Below are positions 17,047-25,931 of a DNA stretch of 64,000 nucleotides, piece after piece. Both the position numbers and the translations under genes were made by a program. Below the pieces are notes generated by a model. It worked only from the letters and a program-made list of their open reading frames with translations. It did no database searches and was not told the DNA's origin. Origin of the DNA: JANYCG01 sp031428695 (GTDB lineage: Bacteria; Pseudomonadota; Gammaproteobacteria; Burkholderiales; Burkholderiaceae_C). Each line of letters starts with the position of its first letter. The first letter of the stretch is position 1. The stretch covers positions 1-64,000 of the forward strand of contig JANOYE010000093.1 in NCBI GenBank assembly GCA_031428695.1. Reading direction: 5' to 3'.

Positions 17047-18669
17047 ATGGCGATTCTGGAAACCAAACTCAATGCGCGGTCTGCCGACTTTCTGGCCAAT
17101 GCTGCTGCCATGCGCGCCGTGGTGGAAGACCTGAAAACAAAGATTGCGCAAACCGCTTTGGGCGGCGGCGACGCGGCCCGCGCCAAACACACGGCACGCG
17201 GCAAGTTGTTGCCACGTGAGCGGGTGCAAATGCTGCTCGATCCCGGCACGCCGTTTCTGGAGTTTTCGCCCCTGGCGGCGATGAACATGTACCCCGACCG
17301 TGACGGCACTGACAGCGCCCCGTGCGCGGGTGTGATCACCGGCCTTGGCCGCGTCAGCGGTGTCGATTGCCTGATTGTCTGCAACGACGCCACGGTGAAA
17401 GGCGGCACCTACTACCCCATGACGGTGAAGAAACATTTGCGGGCGCAAGAGATCGCGCAGCAGAATAATTTGCCGTGCATCTATCTGGTTGATTCCGGTG
17501 GCGCGAATCTGCCGAACCAGGACGATGTCTTTCCTGACCGAGACCACTTTGGCCGTATCTTCTACAACCAGGCGAACCTCAGCGCGCAGGGCATCGGCCA
17601 GATCGCCGTGGTGATGGGCTCCTGCACAGCAGGCGGCGCTTATGTGCCTGCGATGAGCGACGAAACCATCATCGTCAAAAACCAGGGCACGATTTTTCTG
17701 GGCGGCCCGCCCTTGGTGAAGGCGGCGATTGGCGAGATTGTGTCGGCGGAAGATTTGGGTGGCGGCGACGTGCACACGCGGTTGTCTGGCGTGGCAGACC
17801 ACTTGGCGCAGAACGACCCGCATGCATTGGCGTTGGCCCGGGCGGCTGTCAAGAATTTGAACAGAAACAAGGTTTCAAGTCTCGTAAAACAAGCGTCAAT
17901 CGCTCCTAAATATGTAGCGAAAGAAATTTACGGCGTCATCCCTGTTGACACCCGAAAACCGTACGACGTGCGCGAAATCATTGCTCGCATTGTTGATGGC
18001 TCCGAGTTTGATGAATTCAAAGCGCGTTTCGGCAGCACGCTGATCTGTGGCTTTGCCCGCATTGAAGGCATGCCCATTGGCATCGTTGCCAACAACGGCA
18101 TTTTGTTCAGCGAATCGGCGCAGAAAGGCGCGCACTTCATCGAGCTGTGTTGCCAGCGCAAGGTGCCGCTGTTGTTCCTGCAAAACATCACCGGTTTCAT
18201 GGTCGGGCGCAAATACGAGAACGAAGGCATTGCCCGCCATGGCGCGAAGATGGTCACCGCTGTGGCCACCGCGCAAGTGCCCAAATTCACCATCATCATT
18301 GGCGGCAGTTACGGGGCGGGCAACTACGGCATGTGCGGCCGCGCCTATTCGCCGCGCTTTTTGTGGATGTGGCCCAACGCGCGCATCTGCGTGATGGGCG
18401 GCGAGCAGGCCGCCAGCGTGTTGGCCACCGTGCGGCGCGACGGCATCGAGGCCAAAGGCGGAACCTGGAGTACCGATGAGGAGTTGAAATTCAAGCAGCC
18501 TATGCTCGACCAGTTCGCCCTCCAGTCGCATCCTTATTACGCCAGCGCCCGACTGTGGGACGATGGCGTGATCGACCCGGCGGACACGCGGCGCGTGTTG
18601 GGGCTGGCCTTGTCAGCATCGCTGAACGCCCCGATTCCAGATACTAAGTTCGGTGTGTTCCGGATGTGA
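17047..18669 (+). CDS. liuB: 3-methylcrotonyl-CoA carboxylase, carboxyltransferase (beta) subunit
   Basis: A 540-residue carboxyltransferase that moves CO2 from biotin to 3-methylcrotonyl-CoA in leucine degradation. Diagnostic blocks are KHTARGKLLPRERV, CTAGGAYVPAMSDE, GGPPLVKAA, and NITGFMVGRKYE followed by GSYGAGNYGMCGRA. Copy 4 of the 45-bp repeat encodes about 15 residues of the variable linker just before EIYGVIPVDTRKPYD, without changing overall length much. The biotin-bearing partner is liuD at 21201. Confidence 0.95.
   Translation: MAILETKLNARSADFLANAAAMRAVVEDLKTKIAQTALGGGDAARAKHTARGKLLPRERVQMLLDPGTPFLEFSPLAAMNMYPDRDGTDSAPCAGVITGLGRVSGVDCLIVCNDATVKGGTYYPMTVKKHLRAQEIAQQNNLPCIYLVDSGGANLPNQDDVFPDRDHFGRIFYNQANLSAQGIGQIAVVMGSCTAGGAYVPAMSDETIIVKNQGTIFLGGPPLVKAAIGEIVSAEDLGGGDVHTRLSGVADHLAQNDPHALALARAAVKNLNRNKVSSLVKQASIAPKYVAKEIYGVIPVDTRKPYDVREIIARIVDGSEFDEFKARFGSTLICGFARIEGMPIGIVANNGILFSESAQKGAHFIELCCQRKVPLLFLQNITGFMVGRKYENEGIARHGAKMVTAVATAQVPKFTIIIGGSYGAGNYGMCGRAYSPRFLWMWPNARICVMGGEQAASVLATVRRDGIEAKGGTWSTDEELKFKQPMLDQFALQSHPYYASARLWDDGVIDPADTRRVLGLALSASLNAPIPDTKFGVFRM
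17877..17921 (+). repeat. 45-bp dispersed repeat, copy 4 (in liuB)
   Basis: AAGTCTCG at 1-8, GCT at 26-28 and GTAGC at 39-43. It is read in frame in liuB with the same phase as copies 1 and 2, giving SLVKQASIAPKYVA. It lies in a linker that varies in length and sequence between relatives. Confidence 0.75.
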
Positions 18670-18681
18670 TGGCAAAGACAA

Positions 18682-19818
18682 ATGACTGACAATATTTTCA
18701 TCACACCCGAGCACGAGTTGCTTCGGGAGCAGATCGCCCGGTTCATCGCCCGCGAAGTGGAGCCACATGCCGCCGCCTGGGAAGAAGCCGGTTTCACGCC
18801 GCGCGAGGTTTTGCGCAAGATGGGCCAGGCTGGGCTATTTGGCCTGATGTACGAGGCGCAATATGGCGGGGGCGAGGCCGACGCGTTGGCCAACCTGGTG
18901 TTTGCCGAAGCGCTGTCGCAATCCACTTTCGGCGGCTTCATCATCACGGTGCTGGTGCACACGGACATGGCCAGCCCGCACCTGCACCATGCCGGCACGC
19001 CTGCGCAGAAGGCGCGTTATTTGCCAGGCGTCATCCGGGGCGACACCATCACAGCGGTCGGCATCACGGAGCCCGGCGCGGGTTCTGACGTGGCGGGCAT
19101 GCGCACAACCGCGAAGCGCGATGGAGGCGACTGGGTGCTCAACGGCACCAAGATGTTCATCACCAACGGCGTGCATGCTGACCTGTATTTCGTCGCTGCC
19201 AAAACTGGCACGGCGCGGCATGACATGTCGATGTTCATCGTCGAAAAAGGCACACCCGGCTTTTCGGTGGGGCGGGCGCTGAACAAGACCGGCTGGCTGT
19301 CGTCCGACACCGCCGAGTTGGTGTTTGACAACAGCCGCATCCCTGCGGGCAATCTGCTTGGCGAAGAGGGCAAAGGCTTTTACTCGGTGATGAAAAACTT
19401 TCAGACCGAGCGCATTGCGTTGGCGGCCATGGCGGTTGGCCACTGCACGCAGGCCCTCAAACTCACACTCGACTTTGTGCGCCAGCGCCAGGCTTTCGGC
19501 GCACCCTTGTGGGAGAAACAAACCATCCGCCAGCGCATTGCCATGTGCGACGCCAAGACGCGCTCCGCGCGGCAGTTCATGTACCACTGCGCTTGGGGCG
19601 TGACACAGGGGCGCGACATTGTGCAGGAGGTGTCGATGCTCAAGGCCTTGACAGGCGAGCTCGTCAACGAAGTGCTGCAAACCTGTCAGCAGTTTCATGG
19701 CGGCATGGGTTACATGCGTGAAAGCCCGATTGAGCGCCTGTGGCGCGACGCGCGGGTGCTGGCGATTGGCGGCGGCGCCACGGAAGTGATGTTGGAAGAG
19801 GTTGCGAAAAGATATTGA
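18682..19818 (+). CDS. Acyl-CoA dehydrogenase
   Basis: A 378-residue acyl-CoA dehydrogenase with GITEPGAGSDVAGM, FQTERIALAAMA and FHGGMGYMRE blocks. The usual YEGTS motif is replaced by AIGGGATEVM, lacking Glu at the MCAD position; the catalytic base is therefore probably the Glu of QTERIAL, the position used by IVD and long-chain enzymes. It sits 12 bp after liuB, where the hydratase liuC is often found in other genomes. Substrate unknown. Confidence 0.92.
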   Translation: MTDNIFITPEHELLREQIARFIAREVEPHAAAWEEAGFTPREVLRKMGQAGLFGLMYEAQYGGGEADALANLVFAEALSQSTFGGFIITVLVHTDMASPHLHHAGTPAQKARYLPGVIRGDTITAVGITEPGAGSDVAGMRTTAKRDGGDWVLNGTKMFITNGVHADLYFVAAKTGTARHDMSMFIVEKGTPGFSVGRALNKTGWLSSDTAELVFDNSRIPAGNLLGEEGKGFYSVMKNFQTERIALAAMAVGHCTQALKLTLDFVRQRQAFGAPLWEKQTIRQRIAMCDAKTRSARQFMYHCAWGVTQGRDIVQEVSMLKALTGELVNEVLQTCQQFHGGMGYMRESPIERLWRDARVLAIGGGATEVMLEEVAKRY

Positions 19819-19819
19819 G

Positions 19820-19847
19820 TGTGTACAATTAATAGTATTCATACACA
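19820..19847. promoter_or_regulatory. Inverted repeat, predicted vapBC operator
   Basis: Arms TGTGTA (19820-19825) and TACACA (19842-19847) flank an AT-rich centre with -10-like TACAAT. It lies 17 bp before the vapB start, where VapB-type antitoxins usually bind to autorepress. Confidence 0.55.
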
Positions 19848-19864
19848 TATTAAGATGATCCACC

Positions 19865-20104
19865 ATGCGAACCAACATCGTGATTGACGACAAACTCATG
19901 GCTTCGGCCATGAAAGCAGGCGCATTCAAAACCAAGAAAGACGCGGTTGAGGAAGGCTTGCGTTTGCTCGCCCGCCGCGCGGCCTACCAAAACCTCCGGG
20001 CTTTGCGGGGCAAGTTGCAGTGGAGCCTGGAGGGCGATTGGACGCAATCGCAAAACGTGGTTCAGCAAACGGGTCAGCCCGGGTTCTCAACCCCCGCAAG
20101 ATGA
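19865..20104 (+). CDS. vapB: VapB-family antitoxin
   Basis: A 79-residue protein opening MRTNIVIDDKLMASAM, then KTKKDAVEEGLRLL, the ribbon-helix-helix pattern of VapB antitoxins, and a C-terminal toxin-binding region with EGDW. It overlaps vapC by ATGA (20101-20104). It should neutralise VapC and repress the operon. The module lies inside the leucine-degradation cluster, between an acyl-CoA dehydrogenase and liuD. Confidence 0.9.
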   Translation: MRTNIVIDDKLMASAMKAGAFKTKKDAVEEGLRLLARRAAYQNLRALRGKLQWSLEGDWTQSQNVVQQTGQPGFSTPAR

Positions 20105-20508
20105 TCACCGCCGACAGCAGCGTCTGGATCGACTACTTCGGCGGCCGCGTCACGCCCGCCACTGGGCAACTCGACGTGGTGCTGGACGACTCCAGCCAGG
20201 ATGTGGTGCTGTTGGACGTGGTGTTGATGGAAGTGCTGCGTGGTTTCCGTTTTGACCGCGAATGGAAAGTGGCCCGCGATGCCTTCGCTGCCGTGCCGAT
20301 CTTGACCGCAGGCGGTGAAACCGTGGCCATGAAGGCGGCCAGCCTCTACCGCATGCTGCGCAGTGAAGGCTCGACGATTCGCTCTTCCATCGATCTGTTG
20401 GTGGGCACATGGTGCATCGAAAATGATTGTGGATTGATTCACAGCGACCGTGATTTCACGCCCATGGTGAACCACGGCTTGCAAGTTTGGAGCCATGAAG
20501 GCGCATAG
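20101..20508 (+). CDS. vapC: VapC-family PIN-domain ribonuclease toxin
   Basis: A 135-residue PIN-domain RNase. The acidic metal-binding residues are visible: Asp in TADSSVWIDYF, Glu in LMEVLRGF, Asp in SSIDLLVG and Asp in HSDRDF. VapC toxins typically cut tRNA or rRNA; the target is unknown here. The start is the ATG overlapping the vapB stop; an upstream in-frame ATG at 20020 is inside vapB and unlikely. The next gene begins 5 bp after the stop. Confidence 0.93.
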   Translation: MITADSSVWIDYFGGRVTPATGQLDVVLDDSSQDVVLLDVVLMEVLRGFRFDREWKVARDAFAAVPILTAGGETVAMKAASLYRMLRSEGSTIRSSIDLLVGTWCIENDCGLIHSDRDFTPMVNHGLQVWSHEGA

Positions 20509-20513
20509 TTGCC

Positions 20514-21191
20514 ATGGACACACTCCTCCAACTCTGGCAATCCATTGCCGGCCTGGCCCACAAAAACACCCAGGCGATGGACATGGCGCAGTTGCTGGCG
20601 CTGGCAGCCGCGCTGGGCTGGGCCAGCGGCTTGCGGCTTTATTTGGTGGTCTTCATCACCGGCATGGCGGGCTGGCTGGGCTGGTTGCCATTGCCCGCGG
20701 GTTTAAGCATCTTGCAGCACCCGGCGCTGTTGTTTGGCAGCGGTTTCATGGTGTTCATTGAGTTTTTTGCCGACAAGATTCCGGGGCTGGATTCTGTCTG
20801 GGACTTGGTGCATTCGGTGATTCGGGTGCCCGCTGGCGCGGCCTTGGCGGCCGGAGTTTTTGGAGCCGACAGTGCGACGATGGGCATGATGGCTGGCCTC
20901 TTGGGTGGCTCACTCGCAGCCACCTCCTACGCCACCAAGGCCACCACCCGCGCGGCCATCAACACCTCGCCCGAGCCATTTTCAAACATTGCCATGAGTC
21001 TGGTGGAAGATGGCGCTGTGGTGGGAATGATGTGGCTGGCCACCAACTACCCGGTTGCCTTTGGCATTGCGCTGTTTGTGGTGCTGGTGCTCAGCATTTG
21101 GTTGCTGATCGTCTTGATCAAATTTTTGAAATCCCTCATCCGGCGTATCCAGACCTGGTTTGGTGGTGAATTTATGGCCCCTTCAGGCTAG
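20514..21191 (+). CDS. DUF4126-family integral membrane protein
   Basis: A 225-residue protein with about five to six hydrophobic segments. Characteristic blocks are ALGWASGLRLYLVVF, FIEFFADKIPGLDSVWDLVHS and AATSYATKATTRAAINTSPEPFSN, which match the DUF4126 pattern. Function is not established. It ends 9 bp before liuD and is probably co-transcribed with it. Confidence 0.85.
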   Translation: MDTLLQLWQSIAGLAHKNTQAMDMAQLLALAAALGWASGLRLYLVVFITGMAGWLGWLPLPAGLSILQHPALLFGSGFMVFIEFFADKIPGLDSVWDLVHSVIRVPAGAALAAGVFGADSATMGMMAGLLGGSLAATSYATKATTRAAINTSPEPFSNIAMSLVEDGAVVGMMWLATNYPVAFGIALFVVLVLSIWLLIVLIKFLKSLIRRIQTWFGGEFMAPSG

Positions 21192-21200
21192 AAAGAAGCG

Positions 21201-23225
21201 ATGTTCAACAAGATTCTGATTGCTAATCGAGGCGAAATCGCCTGCCGCGTTGCCGCAACTGCCAGACACATGGCCATCAAGACAGTGGCGGTTTACTCCG
21301 ATGCTGACGTGCATTCAAAACACGTCAGCGCGTGCGACGAGGCCGTCCATATCGGTGGCAACGCGCCCAAAGACAGCTACCTGCGCTGGGAGCGCATTCT
21401 GGACGCGGCGAAAGCCTCGGGCGCGCAAGCGGTGCATCCGGGGTATGGGTTTCTCAGCGAAAACGAAGAGTTTGCGCAGGCCTGTGCGGATGCGGGGCTG
21501 GTCTTCATCGGCCCGCCGCCGTCGGCCATCAAAGCGATGGGGCTCAAGGCCGAGTCGAAGCAATTGATGGGAAAGGCGGGCGTGCCGCTGGTGCCGGGGT
21601 ACCACGGGGCTGACCAGGATGCGGCCTTGCTTAAACTCGAGGCCGACAAAATCGGCTACCCCGTGCTCATCAAGGCCAGCGCCGGGGGCGGCGGCAAGGG
21701 CATGCGGGCCGTGGAAAAAACCGAAGAGTTTGACGCGGCATTGGCCTCGTGCAAACGCGAAGCCAAAAACAGTTTTGGCGATGACGCCGTGTTGGTCGAA
21801 AAATATGTGCAACGCCCGCGCCACATCGAGATTCAGGTGTTTGGCGACACGCAAGGCAACTACGTTTACCTGTTCGAGCGCGACTGCTCGGTGCAGCGCC
21901 GCCACCAAAAAGTGCTCGAAGAAGCCCCAGCGCCGGGCCTGACGCAAGCCATGCGGGAAAAGATGGGCGCCGCCGCCGTGGCGGCGGCGCGCGCGGTGAA
22001 TTATGTAGGCGCAGGTACGGTGGAGTTCATCGTCGAGCAAAAACCCGATGGCGCCATGAACTTCTTTTTTATGGAGATGAACACGCGCTTGCAGGTGGAG
22101 CACCCGGTGACAGAAGCAATCACCGGGCTGGACTTGGTGGAGTGGCAGTTGCGTGTGGCATTTGGTGAGGCGCTGCCACTGAAGCAGGAGCAGCTGCGCA
22201 TCAACGGCCATTCGATTGAAGCGCGCATTTGCTCCGAAAACCCGGACAAGAATTTTCTACCCGCCACGGGAGACTTGCGGGTTTACACCTTGCCGGAATG
22301 TGTGACTTTCGAGCGTGGCGCCTGCCGCGTGGACTCGGGCGTCCGCGAAGGTGATTCGATTTCACCGTTCTACGACTCGATGATCGCCAAACTCATCGTC
22401 CACGGCGCCACGCGGGCCGAGGCGTTGGCGCGCATGGACGCGGCGCTGGCGCAAACGCACATCGTGGGGCTCGGCACCAACGTGCAGTTCTTGCGGCACG
22501 TCGTTCAAAGCCGGTCGTTTTCAGAAGCCGATCTCGACACCGCCTTGATTCCGCGCGAGGCTGCGGCATTGTTCAATCAGGAAAATGTCGGCCTTGACTT
22601 GGCCGTTGCGGCCAGTGTGGCCAACAGCTTGATTGCCGAACGCAGAGCTGCCGACACGCCGGGCGCAGACGGCTGGATCGACCCGTGGGCCCGGCGCGAT
22701 GGCTGGAAACCATTTGGTGTCACCACACGGCGTTTTGATTTTGAATTCCACGGCGAAGCGGCTACGGCCACACTCACGTATCTGCACGATGGCGGGTTAC
22801 AGCTCGTCGTCGGCAACAAACCCCATCCCAGCTCAAGCGTCTTTCGCTTTCAGCCCGACGGCGACGCCATCAACATCGAGTTTGCCGGGCAACGCCAGTG
22901 CGCCACCGTGTACCAACAGGGAGATTGGGTTCATATCCACTGCCCGCACGGTGCGACTCAAATCCTCGCTATTGATTTGCTGGCCCACGCTGGCGACGCG
23001 CAGGCAGAGGGCGGCAGGTTGACCGCGCCAATGCCCGGGAAACTGGTCTCCTTCTCGGTGAAGGCGGGCGACAAAGTGGTCAAAGGCCAAGCGCTGGCGG
23101 TGATGGACGCGATGAAGATGGAGCACACCATTGCCGCCCCGGCAGATGGCTCGGTGGCCGAGCTTCTGTACGCGCCGGGCGACCAGGTGGCTGAAGGCGC
23201 AGAGCTGCTGAAGATCGCAGTTTGA
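21201..23225 (+). CDS. liuD: 3-methylcrotonyl-CoA carboxylase, biotin carboxylase/carrier (alpha) subunit
   Basis: A 674-residue biotin-dependent subunit. Domains in order are biotin carboxylase (about 1-450; ATP-grasp glycine loop KASAGGGGKGM, MNTRLQVEHPVTE), a variable middle region that contacts the beta subunit, and the biotin carrier with DAMKMEH, the biotinylated Lys being near 639. With liuB it forms 3-methylglutaconyl-CoA from 3-methylcrotonyl-CoA. The next gene starts at the base after its stop. Confidence 0.96.
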   Translation: MFNKILIANRGEIACRVAATARHMAIKTVAVYSDADVHSKHVSACDEAVHIGGNAPKDSYLRWERILDAAKASGAQAVHPGYGFLSENEEFAQACADAGLVFIGPPPSAIKAMGLKAESKQLMGKAGVPLVPGYHGADQDAALLKLEADKIGYPVLIKASAGGGGKGMRAVEKTEEFDAALASCKREAKNSFGDDAVLVEKYVQRPRHIEIQVFGDTQGNYVYLFERDCSVQRRHQKVLEEAPAPGLTQAMREKMGAAAVAAARAVNYVGAGTVEFIVEQKPDGAMNFFFMEMNTRLQVEHPVTEAITGLDLVEWQLRVAFGEALPLKQEQLRINGHSIEARICSENPDKNFLPATGDLRVYTLPECVTFERGACRVDSGVREGDSISPFYDSMIAKLIVHGATRAEALARMDAALAQTHIVGLGTNVQFLRHVVQSRSFSEADLDTALIPREAAALFNQENVGLDLAVAASVANSLIAERRAADTPGADGWIDPWARRDGWKPFGVTTRRFDFEFHGEAATATLTYLHDGGLQLVVGNKPHPSSSVFRFQPDGDAINIEFAGQRQCATVYQQGDWVHIHCPHGATQILAIDLLAHAGDAQAEGGRLTAPMPGKLVSFSVKAGDKVVKGQALAVMDAMKMEHTIAAPADGSVAELLYAPGDQVAEGAELLKIAV

Positions 23226-24170
23226 ATGGCAGTCACGCCACCAAACCCAATGCGCATCAGCTTCTGTTGCACTGACACCAAGGCCGAGCCCTGGCTCGCT
23301 GGACTGCGTGCGGCCTTGCCGCAGGCTTCTGTAGAGGCCTGGACACCCGGCGTGCCAACCGCTGATTACGCCGTGGTCTGGGCCCCGCCACAGCAATTTG
23401 TCGATGAACAAACCGGCCTGAAAGCCATGTTCAACATCGGCGCTGGGGTCGATGCCCTGATGGGTCTGAAGATTCCCGCAACCATGAAGGTGGTGCGGCT
23501 CGACGACGCCGGCATGTCCGCGCAAATGGTGGAGTACGTGTGCCACGCCGTGATCCGCCATTTTCGCGAATTCGATGCCTACGAAGCCGATACGAGACAG
23601 GGCAAATGGTCGTACCGCAAGCCGCGCAGCCGGGCTGATTTTCCGGTGGGTGTGATGGGTTTGGGCGTTTTGGGCGCCAGCGTGGCGCAAGCGGTTGCCC
23701 GATTTGGTTTTCCAGTGCTGGGCTGGAGCCGCACGGCCAAGCAGATTGACGGTGTGGCCTGCCATGCCGGCGCCGCTCAGTTTGACAGCTTCCTCGCGGG
23801 CGCCCAGGTGCTGGCGTGCCTGTTGCCGCTGACGCCCGAGACACGCGACATTGTGAATGCCGCAAACCTCGCCAAACTTCGGCCAGGCGCCTACGTGATC
23901 AACGTGGCCCGGGGCGCGCACGTGGTCGACGAAGACCTGATCGCCCAGATTGACAGCGGCCACCTCAGCGGCGCGATGCTTGACGTGTTTCGCATCGAGC
24001 CGCTGCCTGCCGCACACGCCTTCTGGAAACATCCGAAAATAACCCTCACGCCGCACACTTCGGCGCGCACGCTGCGTGAAGAAAGCATCGCCCAAATCGC
24101 CGGGAAGATTGTGAAAATGGCACAGGGGGAGCCGGTTGCCGGCACTGTGGAGCCTGGCCGGGGTTATTGA
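23226..24170 (+). CDS. ghrA: Glyoxylate/hydroxypyruvate reductase A-type 2-hydroxyacid dehydrogenase
   Basis: A 314-residue NAD(P)H-dependent reductase of the D-2-hydroxyacid dehydrogenase family. The nucleotide-binding loop is GVMGLGVLGASVA; catalytic Arg is in INVARGAH, Glu in FRIEPLP and His in TPHTSA, the GhrA arrangement. It reduces glyoxylate or hydroxypyruvate. It begins directly after the liuD stop; an ATG at 23250 (MRISFCC) may be the true start. Its link to leucine catabolism is only positional. Confidence 0.9.
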   Translation: MAVTPPNPMRISFCCTDTKAEPWLAGLRAALPQASVEAWTPGVPTADYAVVWAPPQQFVDEQTGLKAMFNIGAGVDALMGLKIPATMKVVRLDDAGMSAQMVEYVCHAVIRHFREFDAYEADTRQGKWSYRKPRSRADFPVGVMGLGVLGASVAQAVARFGFPVLGWSRTAKQIDGVACHAGAAQFDSFLAGAQVLACLLPLTPETRDIVNAANLAKLRPGAYVINVARGAHVVDEDLIAQIDSGHLSGAMLDVFRIEPLPAAHAFWKHPKITLTPHTSARTLREESIAQIAGKIVKMAQGEPVAGTVEPGRGY

Positions 24171-24218
24171 GCCTGGCGTGAAACTGTTGAAATTTGCATT
24201 GAATAAAGAGAGATTGAT

Positions 24219-25139
24219 ATGAGCTTGCCTACCCGAGTCAAATTGGTTGACGTTGGCCCACGCGATGGCCTGCAAAATGAAAAACTGCCGGTCAGCGCGG
24301 CGGTGAAGATCGAGCTGGTGCACCGCTTGCAGGCGGCGGGCCTGAAGGAGATTGAGGTCACCAGTTATGTCAGCCCCAAGTGGGTGCCGCAAATGGGTGA
24401 CAACGCGCAAGTGATGGCGGGTATTGAACGTCGCCCAGACGTGCGTTATTCGGTGCTGGTGCCCAACATGAAAGGCATGGCGTCTTTGCTGGGAGCGCCT
24501 CGCGCGTTCTGGCCGCAGGAGATTGTGGTGTTCGCCGCGGCCAGTGAGGCTTTCAGCCACCGCAACATCAACTGTTCGATTGACGAAAGCATCGAACGCT
24601 TCCGCCAGGTCGCTGACGCGGCAAAGGCCAACGGCATTTACGTGCGAGGCGCCATTTCGTGCGCGGTCGGGTGCCCGTACGAAGGGGAAGTTTCGCCCGC
24701 AGCGGTTGGCAAGGTCGCGGCTGCGCTCAAAGGCATTGGCGTGCAGCATGTGGGCGTGGCCGACACCATTGGCGTGGGCACACCGCTCAAAGTGCAGCGC
24801 GCCATGGAAGCCACGTTGAAACACTATGACATCAACGATGTTTCCGGCCACTTTCACGACACCTACGGCCAGGCGCTGGGCAACACCCTGGCAGCCTTGC
24901 AAATGGGCATTTGGCAATTCGACACCTCGGTGGCCGGCCTGGGCGGCTGCCCTTACGCCAAAGGCGCGACCGGCAACGTGGCCTCGGAAGACGTGGTCTA
25001 CATGCTCGACGGCATGGGCATTGAAACTGGGGTGAGCCTGGACAAACTCATTGACGCAGGCAAGTTCATCAGCGATTTTCTGGACCGCAAGCCCAATTCC
25101 CGCGCCGCTACCGCACTGCTGAACAAACGCGCAGGCTGA
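24219..25139 (+). CDS. liuE: Hydroxymethylglutaryl-CoA lyase
   Basis: A 306-residue TIM-barrel lyase splitting HMG-CoA into acetyl-CoA and acetoacetate, the last step of leucine degradation. The N-terminal VDVGPRDGLQNE, the metal-binding FHDTYGQ, and the signature GGCPYAKGATGN with its catalytic Cys are all present. Length is normal. It has a purine-rich AAAGAGAG before the ATG and is followed 3 bp later by the YbaK-like gene. Confidence 0.96.
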   Translation: MSLPTRVKLVDVGPRDGLQNEKLPVSAAVKIELVHRLQAAGLKEIEVTSYVSPKWVPQMGDNAQVMAGIERRPDVRYSVLVPNMKGMASLLGAPRAFWPQEIVVFAAASEAFSHRNINCSIDESIERFRQVADAAKANGIYVRGAISCAVGCPYEGEVSPAAVGKVAAALKGIGVQHVGVADTIGVGTPLKVQRAMEATLKHYDINDVSGHFHDTYGQALGNTLAALQMGIWQFDTSVAGLGGCPYAKGATGNVASEDVVYMLDGMGIETGVSLDKLIDAGKFISDFLDRKPNSRAATALLNKRAG

Positions 25140-25142
25140 GCG

Positions 25143-25676
25143 ATGTGCGGCGCTGAGCTCAAAAGCCTTCCCGATTCCGTGCAGCGCGTCGCGCAGGTGC
25201 TGCAAGCCCACAACCACGCCCATGCGCCGGTGATGCTGGATGACGCGGCCCGCACCGCGCAGCAGGCCGCTGACGCACTGGGCATTGTGGTCGGGCAAAT
25301 CGCCAAAAGCATCATTTTCAGGCGCAAGGCCGATGACGTGGCGGTGCTCGTCATCACCTCTGGCGACCGTCGCGTTGATGAAAAGAAGGTCGAGGCCTTG
25401 GTCGGCAAGCTGGGCCGCGCCGACGCCGACTTTGTGAAAACCGCAACCGGCTTCAGCATTGGCGGTGTAGCGCCGCTGGCGCATGCTGCAGCGCCCGTCA
25501 CGCTGATTGACCGCGAATTGTTCCGCTTCAGCGAGATCTGGGCCGCTGCGGGCCACCCGAACGCGGTGTTCAAACTTACGCCGCAAGATTTGGAGCGGAT
25601 GTGCAAAGCGCCCGTTGCAGACGTGGCGGCCGGCTTGGCGGCCAACCGGCGGCCAAGCCATGAAACAGCGCCATGA
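25143..25676 (+). CDS. YbaK/EbsC-family aminoacyl-tRNA deacylase-like protein
   Basis: A 177-residue protein of the YbaK/ProX fold: AQQAADALGIVVGQIAKSIIFR, LVITSGDRRVDEKKV, and GFSIGGVAPLAH. Members hydrolyse mischarged tRNAs such as Cys- or Ala-tRNA-Pro. Which tRNA is targeted cannot be seen. It overlaps the DUF1289 gene by ATGA (25673-25676). Confidence 0.9.
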   Translation: MCGAELKSLPDSVQRVAQVLQAHNHAHAPVMLDDAARTAQQAADALGIVVGQIAKSIIFRRKADDVAVLVITSGDRRVDEKKVEALVGKLGRADADFVKTATGFSIGGVAPLAHAAAPVTLIDRELFRFSEIWAAAGHPNAVFKLTPQDLERMCKAPVADVAAGLAANRRPSHETAP

Positions 25677-25912
25677 GTGACGTCTTCACCACGCGCGCCC
25701 CGCTGCACGCCGTTCCTTCGCCCTGCATCGCCGTCTGCGCCATGAACCCGGCGAGTGATTTTTGCGACGGTTGCCAACGCACGATCGACGAAATCGCCGC
25801 CTGGTCAACCATGGACAACACGGAGAAGCGGCAGGTCTGGGCGCGCATTGGCCAGCGCAGGGCAGGCGCCGCCGCGCTGCAAACGCCGGTACCCGGTCGC
25901 GGTCAAAGTTAA
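25673..25912 (+). CDS. DUF1289-domain protein
   Basis: A 79-residue protein with four Cys (SPCIAVCAM and FCDGCQRT) in the DUF1289 pattern, then IDEIAAWSTMDNTEKRQVW. The cysteines probably bind a metal or Fe-S cluster; function unknown. It is coupled to the YbaK-like gene by ATGA. Confidence 0.9.
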   Translation: MSDVFTTRAPLHAVPSPCIAVCAMNPASDFCDGCQRTIDEIAAWSTMDNTEKRQVWARIGQRRAGAAALQTPVPGRGQS

Positions 25913-25931
25913 ACCCTCCTTCGGTCTGCCT

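Noticed and set aside
22833..25661. A 942-codon open frame on the minus strand
   Set aside because: It lies entirely antisense to liuD, ghrA, liuE and the YbaK-like gene, all clearly real. The translation is His/Arg/Ala-rich without any family motif, as expected from GC-rich antisense frames.
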